DNA of 6,423 nt. It comes from an uncultured Oscillospiraceae bacterium. Its GTDB lineage: Bacteria; Bacillota; Clostridia; Oscillospirales; Acutalibacteraceae. Both the position numbers and the translations under genes were made by a program. Shown here piece after piece: positions 3,676 to 6,423 of the stretch. The stretch lies in NCBI GenBank assembly GCA_900555805.1, contig USMJ01000076.1, positions 1 through 6,423 of the forward strand, written 5' to 3'. Under the pieces are notes generated by a model. It was not told the origin of the DNA, made no database searches, and worked only from the letters and a program-made list of their open reading frames with translations. Every line of letters begins with the position of its first letter. Within the stretch, counting starts at the first letter, position 1.

Positions 3676-6423
3676 TTATTTCGTCTTAACCGACTTGACC
3701 TTTGACCATGACGAATAGAGCTTGACGTTCTTTCCGCCTATCTTGACGATCTTATATGTTCTGACACGGGCATAGTATTTCTTCTTGCCCTTGAGCTTTT
3801 TGACTTTTGCGGAAGTGGTCTTATTCTTGCCGACGGTAACCGTCTTTGCTCCGCTCATGCTTGACTTGGTGCTGTATTGAAGTTCGTAGCCTGTGGTCTG
3901 GGCGGTCTGTGCCGACCACTTTGCTGTAAACTGCTTCTTGCCTGCCGTGAGCTTGGAGATTGATGTTCCTTTCGGGACTATCTTGAAGGTCAGTGTCTTT
4001 GTGCCGGTGTAGTTGCCTTTGAATGTGATCGTTACCGAATACTGACCGACACTCTTGCAGCCTGACGAATATTTGACTGTATAGTCTGTGCCGTTCTTGA
4101 GGATCTTTCCAGTGCGGTCTTTTACGACTACGGACGGGCGTTGAGTCTTGCCGTTGTAGGTGTAGGCGGTTTTGGAGAGGGAGATTGTCTTGATCGACGC
4201 TATGGTCGTCTTTGACTTTACCGCTCCGCAGACCGTGCATTTGGTTACGGTTGAACCATCTTTTGTGAGGGTAGCTTTGATTGTGGTGGTGGCGTAGGTG
4301 TGCCCTTTGGCTTTGATAAGACTTGCAGCCTTTATGACAACACCGCAAACAGAGCATTTGATTTCTTCCGTCTTGCCGTTCTTCGTGCAGGTTGCGGCAA
4401 CAGCTTTTGTTGTGACCGGCTTGTGACCTGTTGCTTTGATGTTTTTCTGCGCTGCAAGAATTTCACCGCAGACAGAACACTTTTCGCCCTCCGTCTTGCC
4501 GTCTGTCGTGCAGGTCGGGGGTACCGCATCAAGTTTGACTGATGTGTGACCGGGAGCGAGGATAGCCGCAGTATAAGAATCACCACAGGAACAAGTGTAT
4601 CTCATCACACCGTCAACCGTACAGGTTGCAGTCTGTTCAACTGTTTCTTCATATGAATGGGCATGTATATCACCCAATGAAACAAATTTGAAGCCGTTTT
4701 CGGTTGCGTATTCTTCGGCGGCAGTTCCGTTGTAGCCGTAGGTTGTGAAGTCATCGACTTTCGTAGGTTCATAGCCAATGTCATAATAGCCAAACGCATA
4801 ATCTCCAATGCTTGTTACTCCGTCAGGAATAGTTATGCTTGTTATATTGTTGCAATCACTGAACGCGCCGTATTCGATGCTTGTCACACTGTCGGGAATT
4901 GTCACATCTGACAAATTGTTGCAATTATAAAAAGCTTTCTTACCGATCTTTGTTAAACAATTAGGAAGCGTTGCATCTGATAAGTTCCTACAATTTGCAA
5001 ATGCAAAGTTACCGATAGTTTTTACACCATTTTCTATATAGACCCATTGAATTGAAGATCGGTAATCATACCACGGGGTGTCATCGTAATAATCCCAATC
5101 GGTCATATTTCCTGTACCGCTGATTGTCAGTGTTCCGTTGCTTTCGAGCATCCAAGTGAGATCTTCACCGCAAGTTCCGCCGGGATTTTCGGATTCATAT
5201 GTTGTCAGCGAAACATTAAAACTGCCGTATTCTGTGCTGGAGGAAAACGCTGCTTGCCAATAATATGTTTCGCCTGCTTTGAGATAATAAGTTATTGAGA
5301 AATTCAAACCGTCAGCGCTGTCTTCGTCATATTCTATCTCTTCCATCCAATGATCGAGAAGCCATCCGCGTGGATCATAATCTTCCGAATGAGATTCAAA
5401 TGTATATTTACCGGAAACTTCGGGTACAAATTTAAAATATATCGATTCGCCTTCGGCAAGCGTAACAGTTTTCGTTTCGCCGACCTTTATAGAAGGCACT
5501 GTTCCTTCACCGCAAATATCACATATTCCGTCGTTGTCATTATCCGTGTGATGAGCTTTGATAATCTCGTGACCCGATAACCATTCTTCGCATTCGTTAC
5601 AATATACGCCTGCGGTATAACCGTTTTCCGTACAAGTCGGAGAAATCTCGGCTTGTTCGGTGTAAGAAGATGATGAATGCTGGCAGGCAGATTTAAATTC
5701 GAAATCGTTATCATTTGCATATTTTTCTGCTATTGAGTTTTTGTAGCCGTAAATTATAAAATTCTCAACGCTCGTAAGTTCATTATTTTCATCATCATAA
5801 TAACCAAAAGCACTGTAACCGATTTCAACAACACTTTTAGGAATACTTATGCTCGCTAAATTAATACAATTATAAAACGCATTGCCGTCAATGGATGTCA
5901 CACTGTTGGGTATTGTTACATCTGTTAAGTTACTGCAATCACCGAATGCATATGTATCGATGCTTGTTACACTGCTCGGTATGACATAGTTGCTTTCTGC
6001 CTTGCCTGCAGGATACTTAAGCAACTCTGTTTTATCTTTGCTAAATAACACCCCATCCAAACTCGAATAATTTGCATTGCTTTCACTGACTGTTATTTCT
6101 GCTAAATTGTTGCATCCTTCAAATGCAAACTCACCGATATATGTGACGCTTTTCGGTATTCTTATGCTCTTTAAACTGCTGCAATCCTCGAATGCACTTG
6201 AATCAATATCCGTAACACCTTTTCCGATTATTATACTTTCTAAAGCAGTACAATCGACAAATGCCCACATTCCGATATTTGTAACGCTATCCGGAATCGT
6301 TACACTTGTTAAATTCGTGCATTTCTCAAACACATTCCACCCTAGCATCGTAACATTGTTTCCGATTATTACACTCGTTAAATCGGCACAGCCTGAAAAC
6401 ATATAATCTTCGAGACTTGTCAC
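3676..6423 (-). CDS. BspA-type leucine-rich-repeat surface protein with Cys-rich modules, PPC-like, Ig-like and Fn3 domains (5' end missing)
   Basis: The frame is open to the right edge; GTG at 6423-6421 is inside a repeat and not a real start, so the signal peptide is outside. In the visible 915 residues the order is: LRR_5 repeats 1-197 (23-residue units such as VTSIDTYAFGDCSNLTDVTI) with an NYSSLDGVLF island at 118-127; cap 198-248; a Cys module 249-307; a PPC-like beta-sandwich about 308-411 (YFKFVPEVSGKYTF, YYLKAGETYYW); a CGEDLTW lead-in 418-466; a second LRR block 467-535; cap 536-586; four Cys modules 587-744; an Ig-like domain 745-819 (GTDYTV, KGNYTGTKTLTFKI); and an Fn3 domain 820-915 with a very basic end. 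No LPXTG or membrane anchor is present at the C-terminus. BspA relatives in Tannerella bind fibronectin and fibrinogen; adhesion is an inference here. The gene converges on proC and shares its terminator, so it is not part of the proline operon. Confidence 0.9.
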   Translation of the reverse strand: MTSLEDYMFSGCADLTSVIIGNNVTMLGWNVFEKCTNLTSVTIPDSVTNIGMWAFVDCTALESIIIGKGVTDIDSSAFEDCSSLKSIRIPKSVTYIGEFAFEGCNNLAEITVSESNANYSSLDGVLFSKDKTELLKYPAGKAESNYVIPSSVTSIDTYAFGDCSNLTDVTIPNSVTSIDGNAFYNCINLASISIPKSVVEIGYSAFGYYDDENNELTSVENFIIYGYKNSIAEKYANDNDFEFKSACQHSSSSYTEQAEISPTCTENGYTAGVYCNECEEWLSGHEIIKAHHTDNDNDGICDICGEGTVPSIKVGETKTVTLAEGESIYFKFVPEVSGKYTFESHSEDYDPRGWLLDHWMEEIEYDEDSADGLNFSITYYLKAGETYYWQAAFSSSTEYGSFNVSLTTYESENPGGTCGEDLTWMLESNGTLTISGTGNMTDWDYYDDTPWYDYRSSIQWVYIENGVKTIGNFAFANCRNLSDATLPNCLTKIGKKAFYNCNNLSDVTIPDSVTSIEYGAFSDCNNITSITIPDGVTSIGDYAFGYYDIGYEPTKVDDFTTYGYNGTAAEEYATENGFKFVSLGDIHAHSYEETVEQTATCTVDGVMRYTCSCGDSYTAAILAPGHTSVKLDAVPPTCTTDGKTEGEKCSVCGEILAAQKNIKATGHKPVTTKAVAATCTKNGKTEEIKCSVCGVVIKAASLIKAKGHTYATTTIKATLTKDGSTVTKCTVCGAVKSKTTIASIKTISLSKTAYTYNGKTQRPSVVVKDRTGKILKNGTDYTVKYSSGCKSVGQYSVTITFKGNYTGTKTLTFKIVPKGTSISKLTAGKKQFTAKWSAQTAQTTGYELQYSTKSSMSGAKTVTVGKNKTTSAKVKKLKGKKKYYARVRTYKIVKIGGKNVKLYSSWSKVKSVKTK
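4192..4665 (-). repeat. Four tandem Cys-rich modules of about 40 residues
   Basis: Units at residues 587-625, 626-666, 667-707 and 708-744 share the pattern GH..........TCT..GkT....CSvCG....a..ikA.GH. The two middle units have the exact spacing C-x10-C-x2-C (C638/C649/C652 and C679/C690/C693). The first has C601, C611 and C613 (CSCG). The last has lost the first Cys (L719) but keeps C729 and C732. With the leading His, each full unit offers a C3H set that could bind a metal or form disulfides. Confidence 0.85.
4675..5025 (-). repeat. LRR_5 repeat block 2 with cap
   Basis: Three 23-residue LRR_5 units (467-535) are followed by AFGYYD...YGYN...AEEYATENGFKF (543-583), the same type of cap that closes block 1. 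A CGEDLTW..NGTLTISGTGNM lead-in (418-440) comes before the block, a common N-terminal companion of short LRR_5 arrays in Clostridia surface proteins. Confidence 0.88.
5503..5679 (-). repeat. Diverged Cys module after LRR block 1, with a DxDxDG loop
   Basis: Residues 249-307 carry C264, C275 and C278 with the same C-x10-C-x2-C spacing as the downstream modules and an IIKAHH end that matches IKATGH there. They are followed by DNDNDGICDICG (294-305), which joins a calcium-loop-like D-x-D-x-D-G-x-x-D pattern with a further CxxC pair (C301, C304). It appears to be a distant fifth copy of the module placed before the PPC-like domain. Confidence 0.7.
5686..6423 (-). repeat. LRR_5 repeat block 1 with cap
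   Basis: Seven visible repeats of 23 residues (69 bases) follow the pattern VTsIg..AF..C.nLtsvtIp.s. The fifth (residues 93-151) carries a 36-residue insert. The block closes with a degenerate cap, FGYYD...YGY...AEKYAND.DFEF (about 207-246). More repeats probably lie beyond the window edge. At DNA level the copies have drifted at synonymous positions, so the array is not freshly amplified. Confidence 0.9.

Noticed and set aside
3821..4357. 178-codon frame on the - strand in another phase of the LRR gene
   Set aside because: Its translation is His/Arg/Gln-rich, typical of an out-of-frame reading of the Cys modules and Ig-like domain. The 915-residue frame explains the region fully.
6077..6406. 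Hydrophobic + strand frame opposite the LRR repeats, resembling a membrane protein
   Set aside because: The apparent periodic hydrophobic translation is produced by reading the 69-base LRR repeats on the opposite strand; there is no ribosome site or independent coding signal.

Overview
The window holds three parts: the 3' end of a secreted transglutaminase-fold protein gene (+ strand), a complete and compact proline biosynthesis operon proB-proA-proC (+ strand), and most of a very large cell-surface BspA-type leucine-rich-repeat gene running the other way (- strand). Both outer genes are cut by the window edges. The style suggests a gut-type Clostridia bacterium, probably near Ruminococcus or another Oscillospirales genus. 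The clues are BspA/LRR_5 repeats joined to CxxC modules and a lysine-rich C-terminal Fn3 domain, a short ProB without a PUA domain, strong AGGAGG-like ribosome sites and mixed GC content. This placement is inference from protein style only.

Region 1 (1-736): an Ig-like (DUF5011/HYR-like) domain followed by a transglutaminase-like domain. The His and Asp of the catalytic triad are present, but the nucleophile Cys position is Ala, so this looks like a non-catalytic member. It stops three bases before proB, so proB has no intergenic promoter space.

Region 2 (740-3583): proB (glutamate 5-kinase), proA (gamma-glutamyl phosphate reductase) and proC (pyrroline-5-carboxylate reductase). Together they encode the whole route from glutamate to proline. 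proB and proA overlap by one base (TGATG), and proC follows proA after 13 bases with its own strong ribosome site. The key catalytic and cofactor motifs of all three are intact.

Region 3 (3584-3675): a 92-base convergent intergenic gap with two hairpins, one of them a 14-bp perfect stem that can serve as a terminator for both strands.

Region 4 (3676-6423, - strand): 915 visible residues of a modular surface protein. It contains two separate LRR_5 blocks, each closed by the same kind of cap and followed by Cys-rich modules, with a PPC-like beta-sandwich between them and an Ig-like plus an Fn3 domain at the C-terminus. Base composition varies strongly along this gene.

No RNA gene, mobile element, CRISPR array or recognisable new system was seen. 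The most notable items are the Cys-to-Ala transglutaminase fold joined to the proline operon, and the duplicated LRR-cap-Cys-module layout of the surface protein.
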